From NCBI GenBank assembly GCA_002070415.1, contig MWDF01000009.1, forward strand, positions 1 through 64,000: 64,000 nt of DNA, in the 5' to 3' direction. This document shows positions 7,273 to 15,877 of the stretch, piece after piece (positions within the stretch are counted from its first letter, which is position 1; each line of letters begins with the position of its first letter). A program made the translations under genes and the position numbers. The stretch comes from Firmicutes bacterium ADurb.Bin153. Its GTDB lineage: Bacteria; Bacillota; DTU025; MWDF01. Under the pieces are notes generated by a model, which made no database searches, was not told the DNA's origin, and saw only the letters and a program-made list of their open reading frames with translations.

Positions 7273-8118
7273 ATGAAGGAAGTCCAGGTAGTTACGGACA
7301 GTTGCGCGCTGCTCGACGAGGAGGAGAAGAGGGAGCTCGACGTGGTGGTCACGCCTGTGCTGCTGAACCTCGACGGAACGAGCTACCGGGACAACGTCGA
7401 GATCACCCACGACGAGTTCTACAGGCTCTTGAAATCAGGCGCCAGGGCCACGACTTCGCAGCCCTACTTCGGTGACGTCGTGGAGGTATTCAAGTCATCC
7501 CTTGACAGGGCCAGGAAGGTCCTCCACATCTCTATCTCGGAGGGCCTGTCGGGGACGTGCCAGAACGCCATGATGGCCGCCAAGATGGTGGACGAGGAGA
7601 GGATAACGGTCTTCAATTCGAAGACCATATGCGGGGCCCAGAAGTACCTGGTTGAGAAGGCAGCAAGGCTCGCCAAGCTCGGCAAGGGAGTGGACGAGAT
7701 ACTGTCGTCCCTGAGGGATTCGCTGTCCGACATGCAATCCTTCCTGATAGCGGTGGATTTCAGCTACATCAGGAGGAGCGGGAGGCTCTCCAGGACGGCG
7801 GCGCTTCTCGGTTCGATACTGAAGATAAAGCCGGTGCTCAGACTGAACGACGAGGGCACCAGGATCGAGAAGTACGGCCTGGCGAGGACCATGACCCAGG
7901 CGATGGACATGATAATCGACAGCTTGCAGAAGAGGGGCGCGGACGCGGTGCACCGCTTCTACGTATGCCACGGGGATGACATAGTCGCCGCCAGGGCGGC
8001 CGCAGGCAGGATAAGGGAGCGGATCCAAGGCGCCATCGTGGAGGTTCTGCTGCTTTCTCCCACCATGGCCTCGCACGGCGGCCCCGGCTGCATAACGGTG
8101 CACTGTATAAAAGCGTAG
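7273..8118 (+). CDS. DegV family fatty-acid-binding protein
   Basis: A DegV/FakB-type protein of 281 residues. These proteins bind a single fatty acid and, in Firmicutes, present it to the kinase FakA. The N-terminal strand VQVVTDSCALL, the TSQPYFGDVVEVF loop and the HISISEGLSGTCQNA ligand-pocket motif are all typical, as is DFSYIRRSGRLSRTAALLGSILKIKPVL in the middle. No FakA kinase gene is visible in the window. ATG 7273 is preferred over ATG 7258 because AGGAGG lies directly upstream of it. A GGCCGGG hairpin follows the gene. Confidence 0.9.
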   Translation: MKEVQVVTDSCALLDEEEKRELDVVVTPVLLNLDGTSYRDNVEITHDEFYRLLKSGARATTSQPYFGDVVEVFKSSLDRARKVLHISISEGLSGTCQNAMMAAKMVDEERITVFNSKTICGAQKYLVEKAARLAKLGKGVDEILSSLRDSLSDMQSFLIAVDFSYIRRSGRLSRTAALLGSILKIKPVLRLNDEGTRIEKYGLARTMTQAMDMIIDSLQKRGADAVHRFYVCHGDDIVAARAAAGRIRERIQGAIVEVLLLSPTMASHGGPGCITVHCIKA

Positions 8119-8138
8119 GGGACTCAGCCAAGACAGTT

Positions 8139-8174
8139 GGCCGGGAGCTGGTTTCGCCGGGCCCGGCCATTTGT
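8139..8174 (+). terminator. Terminator after degV
   Basis: Stem GGCCGGG (8139-8145) with CCCGGCC (8162-8168) is followed by ATTTGTTATGTTT. It overlaps the first possible start of the next gene, which argues for the later start used there. Confidence 0.65.
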
Positions 8175-8202
8175 TATGTTTAGATCACGAAGAGGTACGT
8201 CG

Positions 8203-9873
8203 ATGGCATCTCGCACGGACAGGAAGAGGATAGTGCGCCTTTGCGCGGCCGTGATGATCGCGGCCGCGGCCCTCGTCCTGCTCCCGGCTCAAAGGACCGG
8301 GCTCAGGCTGGAGAGGGTGGCCGTGGATTCCGACGTGCTGCTGGAGCTGGCCGTCGGCGGCCGCAAGGTGTCGAAGGAGGACATGGTAAGGCTTTCCGGC
8401 ATCGTCGCCAAAGGGGCGCTCCTGCACGGACATAACTGGGTGAGCGAGACGGTGGACGAGGCCGGGACGGAATCATCCGCGCCATGGTCCGCGCTCGACA
8501 TAAGCATAGGACCGCCCGAGAAGGTGGCGGACGAGGACAACCCCGTGCTGATGAAAAGGCTCGAGGGGATACTGGGCATAGTCGCAGAAGCTTCGGGCAA
8601 CGACCCTTCCGATTTTGCCGTACATATCGCGAGCGGAAGGGGAGTGAGCGCGTACTCGCTGGTGGACGGGTCGATCTACCTGTCCTACATGCTTGCGGCA
8701 GGATGCACCGACGACCAGGTGGCGTTCGTGCTCGCCCACGAGGTAAGGCACCTGAGGGCATGCCACTACTACGTGCCTGGTACCGGCACGTGGGCCGTGG
8801 AAGAGCCGCACGCTTCGGCCTTCGACAGGCTCTACGACGAAGGGTTCGTGCTGCTTGCTGAGCCTTCCGGGAACCACTACGACCAGGAGACGGAGTGCGA
8901 CGAATACGCGGCGTTCATAGCCGCCTACTGCGGCTACGACCCGAGGGCGGGCATTTCCCTCATGGACATGCTGCCCGAAGGCGACGGCATACTGTTTCCC
9001 GCGAAGGTCGAAAGGAAGCGCAACCTCGAGAACTTCATCGGCAAGGTGACGGAGAAATCCTTCGTATCGGAGTACCTCCCGGCCGTCAGGCTCGCCGACG
9101 AGCTCAAGACGATGCTCGGCTCGGGAGATTACGCCGGGGAATGGGCGGGGCCCCTGTACGGTCCTGCTGTGGCCGCGCTGAGGAGGGAGGCTGCGGCCCT
9201 GGACGCCCTGATGGCGCAGAAGCCAGACGCGGGGGCGGAACGGGGCGACTTCGGCGGGATCTTCGAGACCGTGCTGGAGACCAGGCTGGAAGCGAGGGCG
9301 GCCTCGGCGGTCACCCTGGATGTGATACTCGTCATCTCCTCCAGGGGCATAAGCGGGATGACGCCGGCGTTCATCGTGCTGAAGGCGCTGATGCTGTATG
9401 CGGAGGACGGCTGGACCCTGGTCGCAGTCTTCGACACGCCGGGGCGTTCGGCCCCGTGGCTGGGATGGATGGCGGCGGAAGACAGGCTTCCTTACGCGAG
9501 TTTCAAGTCGGAGGGCGCTACAAGGTACGCCCTGGACGCCCTGTCCGCCTGGAAGGCGAGCTTCGTAACGGACCCGCAGGTCCACATGATGTGCTATTCA
9601 CAATCGGGCGCCGTGCCCTACGTGGAGAACGAGAACGCGAAGGACATGGCCCTGGACCTTGCGTCGCTGTCCGGGCTGTTCTCCTCCCTCAAGCTCGGGT
9701 CGGACATGAGGGCCTTCGACATAACGTCCAGGAAGGCGGGGAAGGGCTTCGTGTCGATCTGCTTCGGCTATGTCATCACCGCGGGCGGCTTCCCCGTGAT
9801 GGCAGGACACTGCAGGCTCGGCATGGTACCGGAGCGCGGCGGGTGGGCCGTGGCCGGAGTCAGCCTGTACTGA
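8203..9873 (+). CDS. M48-type zinc metallopeptidase with N-terminal membrane anchor
   Basis: A 556-residue protein with a short basic start and one hydrophobic segment (about residues 12-28), then a zinc peptidase domain. The HExxH site is H179-EVR-H183 in LAHEVRHL, preceded by a strand ending VDGSIYLSYML. The third ligand is probably Glu231 in ETECDEYA. This arrangement matches M48 peptidases (HtpX/Oma1/BepA type) acting at the membrane or in the periplasm, likely in protein quality control. The C-terminal 250 residues are not recognised; they include a helical part and a region with strands (KASFVTDPQVHMMCY). The start was chosen for the AGAGG 8 bases upstream. Confidence 0.75.
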   Translation: MASRTDRKRIVRLCAAVMIAAAALVLLPAQRTGLRLERVAVDSDVLLELAVGGRKVSKEDMVRLSGIVAKGALLHGHNWVSETVDEAGTESSAPWSALDISIGPPEKVADEDNPVLMKRLEGILGIVAEASGNDPSDFAVHIASGRGVSAYSLVDGSIYLSYMLAAGCTDDQVAFVLAHEVRHLRACHYYVPGTGTWAVEEPHASAFDRLYDEGFVLLAEPSGNHYDQETECDEYAAFIAAYCGYDPRAGISLMDMLPEGDGILFPAKVERKRNLENFIGKVTEKSFVSEYLPAVRLADELKTMLGSGDYAGEWAGPLYGPAVAALRREAAALDALMAQKPDAGAERGDFGGIFETVLETRLEARAASAVTLDVILVISSRGISGMTPAFIVLKALMLYAEDGWTLVAVFDTPGRSAPWLGWMAAEDRLPYASFKSEGATRYALDALSAWKASFVTDPQVHMMCYSQSGAVPYVENENAKDMALDLASLSGLFSSLKLGSDMRAFDITSRKAGKGFVSICFGYVITAGGFPVMAGHCRLGMVPERGGWAVAGVSLY

Positions 9874-9902
9874 CTGCGCCTCTGCAAAACGCAATAACGC
9901 GC

Positions 9903-9944
9903 AAAAAAGGCCTTCCGGGTTTATCGTCCCGGAAGGCCTTTCCG
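9903..9944. terminator. Bidirectional terminator
   Basis: Stem AAAGGCCTTCCGGG (9906-9919) with CCCGGAAGGCCTTT (9928-9941) has an 8-base loop and A/T runs on both sides, between the M48 gene and the convergent anti-sigma gene. Confidence 0.85.
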
Positions 9945-9970
9945 ATGCCGACGGTGATGACCGTCGACGC

Positions 9971-10687
9971 CTAGAGCCCTATCTCCACGAGGATGTACAC
10001 GGTATCGGACGACACGCTCGTTATGCGGGGGATGGAGGCCTCGACCGGACCGAGCGTCTTCAGGTGGTTCACGAAGAAGGACAGCACGTCTGGCGAGATC
10101 CCGTACAGCGCGTAGGGGTCCGACCTGTTCGCGCTGTTGAGCACCTCCCCGCCTATGGAGACGACCTTCTCGTCGAGTCCCATGGCGAGATCTTCGCTGT
10201 ACTTCGCAAACAACCTGACCTCGGCCGTCGCCGAGTTGTCCGGGACCAGCTGGTTGAGCCCCCTTTGGGTCATGGCCTCCATGCCTGCGGCCTTGTCCTC
10301 GATGTATGAGACCACCGTCTCCGGCAGAGGTTTCGGGAATATCATGTCGAACCAGACGAGCCCGGCTATCAGGAGCAGGACCGATGCGGCGGTGGCGCCT
10401 ATAAGTACCTTGAAGAAGGGGTTCTTCAGGAAGCCCCACACGTTGTAGCCTGTGGGCAGCTGCTTCTTCGCTTCCTTCGCGACCATCTTCTTCAGGGCGT
10501 CCCTGAATTCCTGGGGCACCTTGACGGGTTCTGATATTGCGGAGACCATCTCCTTGAAGTCCGCGAACTCCTCGCCGCATTCGCGGCACCTCGCGACGTG
10601 CTCTTCGAGCGCCTTGCGCCTGTGGGCCTCCAGCGTGCCCGCAAAGTACTCCGTCATCTGTTCGCGGAAGTCCTTACATTCCAACAC
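9971..10687 (-). CDS. Anti-sigma factor with zinc-finger (zf-HC2) domain
   Basis: A 238-residue membrane anti-sigma factor. The N-terminal zinc-binding anti-sigma motif is present as His30-x3-Cys34-x2-Cys37, with Cys4 upstream. A single membrane segment follows near residues 110-128 (FKVLIGATAASVLLLIAGLV), leaving a C-terminal domain of about 110 residues outside the membrane, where it could sense a signal. The gene starts with GTG at 10687, with GGAG seven bases upstream, and overlaps the end of the sigma factor gene by 14 bases. That is the usual arrangement of an ECF sigma factor with the protein that holds it inactive. Confidence 0.88.
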   Translation of the reverse strand: MLECKDFREQMTEYFAGTLEAHRRKALEEHVARCRECGEEFADFKEMVSAISEPVKVPQEFRDALKKMVAKEAKKQLPTGYNVWGFLKNPFFKVLIGATAASVLLLIAGLVWFDMIFPKPLPETVVSYIEDKAAGMEAMTQRGLNQLVPDNSATAEVRLFAKYSEDLAMGLDEKVVSIGGEVLNSANRSDPYALYGISPDVLSFFVNHLKTLGPVEASIPRITSVSSDTVYILVEIGL

Positions 10688-11267
10688 CCTTCATCTCCGA
10701 TCGTCTGTATGCTTCCCTTAGTCCCGCCACCGCCCTGTTTATCCTCGACTTCACGGTACCCATCTCGATGCCCAGCTCGTCGGATATCTCCTGGTAGCTC
10801 ATGCCGATTATGAACCTCAGCTCCAGTATCTCCCTTTGCATGTCCGGAAGGTCCTGCACAAGCTGCATCATGTATACCCTGAAATCCTCGTTCTCCGCCA
10901 CCGCCTCGGGTCCGGGGGCGGCATCCGCGTACTGGCGCCCCATGGGCTCGCCTTCCTTGCCCGCCACTTCCCTGTCGATGCTCTCCTGCGGCTTGCGCCT
11001 TCTGATGTGGTCGACGCAAGCGTTGGAGGTCACTGCGAATATCCAGGTGGACAGCTTGGAGTTCCCCCTGAACTGCTGCAAGTACGTGCAGAGCTTGAGG
11101 AACACGCTCGACGTCAAATCCTGTGCGTCGTGATGGTCCCGCAGCTTCGAATAGGCGAGCCTGTAGACCTTGTCGACGTAGCGCTCATAGATCTCCGTCA
11201 TCGCGTTAGTGTCCCCGGAAAGGTACCTTCCGGCAAGCTGCTCATCGCTGAGCGCCTTGTAATGCAA
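10674..11267 (-). CDS. ECF-type RNA polymerase sigma factor
   Basis: A sigma-70 family ECF protein of 197 residues. Region 2 is at about 25-95 (YERYVDKVYRLAYSKLRDHHDAQDLTSS, then FRGNSKLSTWIFAVTSNACVDHIRRRK) and region 4 at about 130-185 (LPDMQREILELRFIIGMSYQEISDELG, then MGTVKSRINRAVAGLREAYRR). An acidic linker joins them. It starts with TTG preceded by GAGGAG. It is followed by its zf-HC2 anti-sigma factor with a 14-base overlap, so it is probably released on an envelope signal. The 180-base gap upstream holds two small hairpins (see the separate entry). Confidence 0.92.
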   Translation of the reverse strand: MHYKALSDEQLAGRYLSGDTNAMTEIYERYVDKVYRLAYSKLRDHHDAQDLTSSVFLKLCTYLQQFRGNSKLSTWIFAVTSNACVDHIRRRKPQESIDREVAGKEGEPMGRQYADAAPGPEAVAENEDFRVYMMQLVQDLPDMQREILELRFIIGMSYQEISDELGIEMGTVKSRINRAVAGLREAYRRSEMKGVGM

Positions 11268-11332
11268 GATATCACTCCTCGGGCCGGGGCACCCTTACAT
11301 CTTCAGACGCAAGGAGGACCGGCTTTGTTCAC

Positions 11333-11361
11333 CCGCTAAAGCGGAAACCGGGCGATTGCCC
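11333..11361 (-). other. Two adjacent small hairpins in the sigma-factor leader
   Basis: CCGCT-aa-AGCGG (11333-11344) and GGGC-gatt-GCCC (11350-11361) lie between the end of the PilT-type gene and the sigma factor start. They could form a weak terminator for the upstream gene or part of the leader. No riboswitch class is recognised. Confidence 0.35.
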
Positions 11362-11450
11362 AGCTCACGCGCGGCCAAACCTTGGTTAAGCCTTCGCGGG
11401 AAGGTGAAGCACACCAATAATATTAACGAATAGAGGGCAGGATGTCATTC

Positions 11451-12516
11451 CTACACCCTGAGGAGGCTCTTTATCTCGTCCATGTCGGTGGCGTAGGCAA
11501 GCGCGTCGTCCAGGGTGATCTTGTTCTCCATGTAGAGGTTGGAAAGGGATTTGTTCATAGTTATCATGCCGGCCTTGGCGCTCGACTGCATGATGCTGGG
11601 TATCTGGAAGGTCTTGCTCTCCCTTATGAGGTTCCTTATCGCAGGGTTGGATATCATTATCTCCACGGCAGGGACGACATGCCCGTCGTTGTCGCCGTGC
11701 ACCGGCAGCAGAAGCTGCGATATGACGGCCTGAAGGGTCGTAGACAGCTGCAGCCTCACCTGACGCTGCTGGGTCTCCGGGAAGACGTCGATCATCCTGT
11801 CGATCGAGGACACCGCGTCGTTGGTATGCAGCGTCGCGAAGACGAGATGGCCCGTCTCGGCCGCCGTGATGGCTATCGACACAGTCTCGAGGTCCCTCAT
11901 CTCGCCGATGAGTATTACGTCGGGGTCCTGCCTCAGCACGTGCCTGAGGGCGTCGTTGAAGCTGAGCGTATCGTTGCCGACCTCCCTTTGGTTTATTATC
12001 GACAGCGCGTTCCTGTGGGCGTATTCGACGGGGTCCTCGATGGTCATAATATTGTACCGGAAGTTCTGGTTGATGTAGTTGAGCATCGCGGCCAGGGTCG
12101 TCGTCTTGCCGCATCCGGTCGGCCCCGTGACGAGGATGAGCCCCCCTGGGAAGGCCCGCGATCTGCTTTAGCACCGGCACAGGCAGCCCCAGCGCCTCCA
12201 GCTTCGGGACCACGGTCGGTATGTACCGGCAGGCACAGCCGACTTTGCCCATCTGTCTGTAAACGTTCACCCTGAAGCGTCCCGCGCCGTCGGACTCGAA
12301 GGCGAAGTCCAGCTCCAGGTCCATGATGAACTGCTCCTTCTGTACTTCGTTCATCATGGAGAAGACGATGCCCTCCACTTCGAATGCCGAAAGCTTCCTG
12401 TCGCTCAACGGCCTGAGCTTCTGTCCGACCCTGAGGTACGGTGGCATGTTCGCCACCAGGTGGATGTCCGATGCGCCCAGCTGCACCGCCTTTTGCATCA
12501 TCTCGTGGATGTCCAT
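11451..12516 (-). CDS. pilT: PilT-family type IV pilus retraction ATPase, frameshifted
   Basis: A hexameric AAA-like ATPase that depolymerises type IV pili. The N-terminal PAS-like half is in one frame (MDIHEMMQKAVQLGASDIHL through VPVLKQIAGLPRG). The RecA-like half is in another: GLILVTGPTGCGKTTT (Walker A), then MTIEDPVEYAH, IGEMRD (Walker B region) and the HLVFATLHTND His box. The break falls at a run of six Cs on the plus strand (12141-12146); with five, the reading frame runs unbroken for about 354 residues. It may be a sequencing or assembly error, a true mutation or slippage. The reading frame without correction continues instead to 11386. The start has GGAGGTGGGCC upstream. Confidence 0.85.
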
Positions 12517-12554
12517 GGCCCACCTCCTAGAATATGTATGCGGATCATGGCCGC

Positions 12555-13442
12555 CTAGGCGGCCTTCCTATAGCCGACGGGATGGAATATGCGGATGTAG
12601 GCGGTGGCCATTATGATGTGGAAGAAGATCAGGAATATGTAGAATAGCCCCGCCATGAACGCGTTGGAGAAGCCGTACATGATGTCCAGGGGGTCGGTCC
12701 TGAGCTTCCTCGTCATCTCGTCGACCACGAGTATCGTAGAGAATATGCCCGGTAGCATCGACAGCGCGGCCGAGAAGACCCATGCCGCCAGGTAATAGAT
12801 CGCATAGATGCTTGCGATGCCGAACCAGTTCCTGCTCACGGCCCTCCTGCTCGTCTCCAGGGCCATCCAGAAGTCCATGCGCCCGTCCACCGCAAGGTAG
12901 GGGGCGAACGAGTAGGCCACCGCAAGGTATATCGCTATGGGTACTGCCCACCAGCGTATCGTGACTCCTATCTCCCCCATGAAGCCGCTGTACACCATCG
13001 GGACCCACGTCATCGCAGAAATGAGCAGTATGCCAGGCAGGCGCCACAGGGCCTCGAGGTAGTCCTTCCTGGGGTCCTCGCTCTTGGAAAGGGCACCTAG
13101 GGCCACGAACGAGGGCATCACCGCCGCCGTCATCATCAGCACCGACCTGAGGTACGAGCCGTACAGTAACACGGACGTAGTGGTCGCGCGCCCCTGTTGC
13201 CGATAGAAGAGGAATATCATTATGAAAGCGGCCAGCGCGCTGGGCAGCGAAGCGAGGACTATGGCCTTTCTGCGTGACCTGAAGACCATCCACGCCTCAC
13301 CGAACCAGCCCAGCACATCCGTGGAATAGCCTCTCTCGATGACGTGTTCGAACCTGGTCTTGGGAGAAAGCCTCAAAAGCGCGAGAGGGTTCAGATGCGC
13401 CAGTCCGAGCTTCTTCTCCAGGTTCTTTAATGCAGGAGACAT
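12555..13442 (-). CDS. Multi-pass membrane protein of unknown function
   Basis: A protein of about 295 residues with a soluble N-terminal part (MSPALKNLEKKLGLAHLNPLALL) and about six membrane helices, including VLASLPSALAAFIMIFLFY, SVLMMTAAVMPSFVALGAL, IYLAVAYSFAPYLAV and MAGLFYIFLIFFHIIMATAY. I recognise no catalytic motif. ATG 13442 is used because GGAGGTGGG lies just before it. It sits 38 bases upstream of the PilT-type gene on the same strand, so it may belong to the pilus or envelope apparatus, but this rests only on position. No other pilus gene is in the window. Confidence 0.65.
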   Translation of the reverse strand: MSPALKNLEKKLGLAHLNPLALLRLSPKTRFEHVIERGYSTDVLGWFGEAWMVFRSRRKAIVLASLPSALAAFIMIFLFYRQQGRATTTSVLLYGSYLRSVLMMTAAVMPSFVALGALSKSEDPRKDYLEALWRLPGILLISAMTWVPMVYSGFMGEIGVTIRWWAVPIAIYLAVAYSFAPYLAVDGRMDFWMALETSRRAVSRNWFGIASIYAIYYLAAWVFSAALSMLPGIFSTILVVDEMTRKLRTDPLDIMYGFSNAFMAGLFYIFLIFFHIIMATAYIRIFHPVGYRKAA

Positions 13443-13621
13443 TTTCCCACCTCCAGTCGTAGCGGAGTGGCCTAACGTCCAACCTACCACGTAAAGTCAA
13501 TTATTCTATAAAACTTCCGTATAACCTTCACGAAAGGAAGGCAAGCGCCAAACAAGGCGCCCGCGTGCATCGGAGCGCTTTCGGAGTTCCGGGGTGCGCC
13601 TTTGCGTACGCGTCGCTCCTG

Positions 13622-13650
13622 TTGACAGGTGCCGAGGCGGTGATTATAGT
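13622..13650 (+). promoter_or_regulatory. arsR operon promoter
   Basis: TTGACA (13622-13627), a 17-base spacer and TATAGT (13645-13650) lie 44 bases before the arsR start. This is one of the best sigma-70-type promoters in the window. Confidence 0.85.
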
Positions 13651-13664
13651 AGAGACTGTGATAA

Positions 13665-13680
13665 ATCGAAAATTCTCGAT
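13665..13680. promoter_or_regulatory. Candidate ArsR operator
   Basis: ATCGAAAATTCTCGAT is a 16-base dyad (ATCGA/TCGAT arms around AATT, one mismatched pair), placed just after the expected transcription start and before the arsR start codon. Its position suits repression by ArsR. Confidence 0.6.
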
Positions 13681-13693
13681 ATGAGGGAACGAC

Positions 13694-14026
13694 ATGGGAA
13701 TGCGCTATGACGGACATGCGAAGGTGTTCAAGGCCTTCTGCGACGAGAAAAGGCTCCGTATCCTAGAATTGCTGCAGGACGGCGAAAAATGCGCGTGCGT
13801 GCTGACCGAAATCCTCGGCATGCCCCAGTCATCCCTGGCCTACCATATGAAGGTGCTGTGCGATTCGGGGATAGTGGACTGCAGGCAGGAAGGCAGATGG
13901 ACGCACTATCGGATAAGCGGTGAGGGCGTCATGCGTGCCGAGCGGATACTGAGGGAGATTACGGCACGAGTGGAAGTACGGACACCTGCGGGCGCACGCG
14001 GCTGCTCAACCCAGCGGGGATCCTGA
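13694..14026 (+). CDS. arsR: ArsR family metalloregulator
   Basis: A 110-residue winged-helix repressor of the ArsR/SmtB family, released from DNA when arsenite or a similar ion binds. The helix carries the metal-site pair in DGEKCACVLTEILGMPQSSLAYHMKVL, equivalent to the CxC of arsenic-sensing members, and the wing is DSGIVDCRQEGRWTHYRI. A further Cys near the C-terminus (RGCSTQ) could add a ligand. It leads the arsenic operon behind a near-consensus promoter and a dyad. The start is ATG 13694, with GAGGGAAC upstream. The sensed ion is inferred from the downstream ACR3 and ArsP-like transporters. Confidence 0.92.
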   Translation: MGMRYDGHAKVFKAFCDEKRLRILELLQDGEKCACVLTEILGMPQSSLAYHMKVLCDSGIVDCRQEGRWTHYRISGEGVMRAERILREITARVEVRTPAGARGCSTQRGS

Positions 14027-14082
14027 TTGAAGAGTCCATCGATCGATATCAACGAAGACAATCGGAAGCGAGGTACTTATAG

Positions 14083-15096
14083 ATGCAGGTGATTAGTGCG
14101 GTCTGGGCGTTCGTGCAGGATCAGCTCCTGGGGATGGGTTGGTTGTACCGGCTGACCGGAAAGCTGCTGTCCTTGGCGGGGCTCGATCCCGACAGCATGG
14201 TCGGCGGCAGCGTCCGGTTCTTCATATTCGATACGATCAAGATCCTGACGCTGCTTTCTTTGCTGATCTTCGTCGTAAGCTTCATACAGAGCTATTTCCC
14301 GCCCGAGCGGACGAGGAAGGTGCTGGGGCGCTTCCGGGGCCTTACCGCCAATGTGCTGGCGGCGCTGCTGGGGACCGTTACCCCCTTCTGTTCCTGCTCG
14401 TCCATCCCCCTGTTCATAGGGTTCACGAGCGCCGGCCTGCCAGTCGGCGTGACGTTCTCCTTCCTGATATCCTCGCCCTTGGTGGACCTCGGCTCGCTGG
14501 TGCTTCTCATGAGCGTCTTCGGAGCGAAAGTGGCGGTAGCCTACGTGCTTATCGGCCTTGTCCTTGCCGTCATAGGAGGGTCGATGATAGAAAGGCTGGG
14601 CATGGATAGATACGTCGAGAGCTTCGTCAAGGCGGCGGGGACGGTCGACATAGAATCACCGGACCTTTCGCGGGCTGAACGCGCGGAATACGCATGGGAC
14701 CAGGTGAAGTCGATATTCAGGAAGGTATTCCTGTACGTGCTGGTAGGCGTGGGCATAGGGGCGGTGATTCATAACTGGATACCGGAGGATGTCATACAGG
14801 CGGTCCTTGGGAACAGGAACCCGTTCTCCGTTATCATAGCCACGATAATAGGCGCGCCTATGTACGCCGATATCTTCGGTACCATCCCGATAGCCGAGGC
14901 CCTCTTCGCAAAAGGAGTCGGCCTGGGTACGGTCCTTTCCTTCATGATGGCGGTGACGGCACTGTCCGCCCCGTCGATAATCATGCTGCGCAGGGCTGTG
15001 AAACCGCGATTGCTGGTCGTGTTCGTAGGCATAGTGACGGTGGGTATCGCCATCATAGGATACCTGTTCAACGCTTTCCAGTTCCTTCTCGTATAG
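14083..15096 (+). CDS. ArsP-like permease (UPF0718/DUF318 family)
   Basis: An inner-membrane permease of 337 residues with about eight to ten helices. The family signature TPFCSCSSIPLFIGF lies near residue 105; in ArsP this Cys-rich turn is needed for export of trivalent organoarsenicals. A second half-repeat contains GAPMYADIFGTIPI and VTALSAPSIIMLRRAVKP. Members of this family also act as general metal or thiol-related permeases, so the substrate is not certain, but a place between arsR and ACR3 favours arsenic. It is the second gene of the operon; arsR ends 57 bases upstream and the ferredoxin gene begins 15 bases downstream. Confidence 0.85.
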   Translation: MQVISAVWAFVQDQLLGMGWLYRLTGKLLSLAGLDPDSMVGGSVRFFIFDTIKILTLLSLLIFVVSFIQSYFPPERTRKVLGRFRGLTANVLAALLGTVTPFCSCSSIPLFIGFTSAGLPVGVTFSFLISSPLVDLGSLVLLMSVFGAKVAVAYVLIGLVLAVIGGSMIERLGMDRYVESFVKAAGTVDIESPDLSRAERAEYAWDQVKSIFRKVFLYVLVGVGIGAVIHNWIPEDVIQAVLGNRNPFSVIIATIIGAPMYADIFGTIPIAEALFAKGVGLGTVLSFMMAVTALSAPSIIMLRRAVKPRLLVVFVGIVTVGIAIIGYLFNAFQFLLV

Positions 15097-15110
15097 AGGG
15101 GTGTCGATAA

Positions 15111-15875
15111 ATGGCAGATACATGGTATCCGGTGATCGACTACGGTAGATGCACGGAATGCGGCTTGTGCGTAAGCCGGTGCCCGCATTGTGTATTCGAC
15201 CGAGGGAAGGCTCCCGTGCCGGTAGTAAGGCTGCCGGGGCGATGCATAGACCATTGCCACGGTTGCGGGAACCGCTGCCCGGCGGGGGCTATTACGTACG
15301 TGGGGGACGATACCGGCTGGACCCCTCCAGGAAGGAAGGGGAGCGCCGTCGAAGCTCCCGCCCCGTGCGGCTGCTCCGTGCAAAACGGGAAGGAAGCGCT
15401 GGTGGAGTTCCTCTACCTGGATCTGGAGACCTGCGACCGTTGCGTCGCGACCGCTAGCATCCTGGACGAGGTCATGGCGGTCCTTTCCCCGGCGCTCGTA
15501 ACGGCAGGATACGACGTCGAGTACATGAAGACGAAGATAGAATCACCCGAGCAGGCCGAGCGATACCGGTTCCTTTCCTCGCCCACCATACGCGTAAACG
15601 GGCGGGACATCTGCTCAAGCCTTAAGGAGGACGTCTGCTACAGCTGCGGGTGCATAAGCGGGGAGGCGGTTCTCTGCCGCCGCTTTACCCACGAGCTCGG
15701 AGACTTCGAAGTGCCTCCGAAGGAAGTACTTGCCGAAGCCGTGATGAAAGCCATCCTCGGCCCTGCTAGGGACGGCTGTTCGTGTGAGGGCGGATACAGG
15801 CTTCCGGAGAACCTGAAGGCGTTCTTCGAAGGCGTAGAACGGAAGAAGGCCGGCACGAGCAAGGGGGAGGGCTAA
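15111..15875 (+). CDS. 4Fe-4S ferredoxin fused to a DUF2703 thioredoxin-like domain
   Basis: A 254-residue two-domain protein. The first 65 residues carry two Fe-S motifs (CTECGLCVSRCPHC and CIDHCHGCGNRCPAGA). From about residue 100 there is a DUF2703 domain with a thioredoxin-like redox pair, LDLETCDRCVATA, the strand SSPTIRVNGRDI, and two further Cys clusters (CYSCGC and GCSCEGG). DUF2703 proteins are common in arsenic operons. The fusion suggests that electrons from ferredoxin pass to a disulfide or an arsenic species. It is followed two bases later by the membrane thioredoxin, so the two are probably made together. Confidence 0.82.
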   Translation: MADTWYPVIDYGRCTECGLCVSRCPHCVFDRGKAPVPVVRLPGRCIDHCHGCGNRCPAGAITYVGDDTGWTPPGRKGSAVEAPAPCGCSVQNGKEALVEFLYLDLETCDRCVATASILDEVMAVLSPALVTAGYDVEYMKTKIESPEQAERYRFLSSPTIRVNGRDICSSLKEDVCYSCGCISGEAVLCRRFTHELGDFEVPPKEVLAEAVMKAILGPARDGCSCEGGYRLPENLKAFFEGVERKKAGTSKGEG

Positions 15876-15877
15876 AG

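Noticed and set aside
8473-9585. 370-codon antisense frame across the M48 peptidase
   Set aside because: Rich in Arg, Gly, His and Pro as typical for a shadow frame; the sense strand encodes a protease with a complete HExxH site.
11268-11450. Possible c-di-GMP riboswitch in front of the sigma factor gene
   Set aside because: The two hairpins lack the conserved class I bases (for example the GCAAACC and GACGCAAAGCC segments), so only small hairpins are reported.
13484-13717. 77-codon minus-strand frame in the gap between the membrane protein and arsR
   Set aside because: It covers the arsR promoter, has no ribosome site and no recognisable features.
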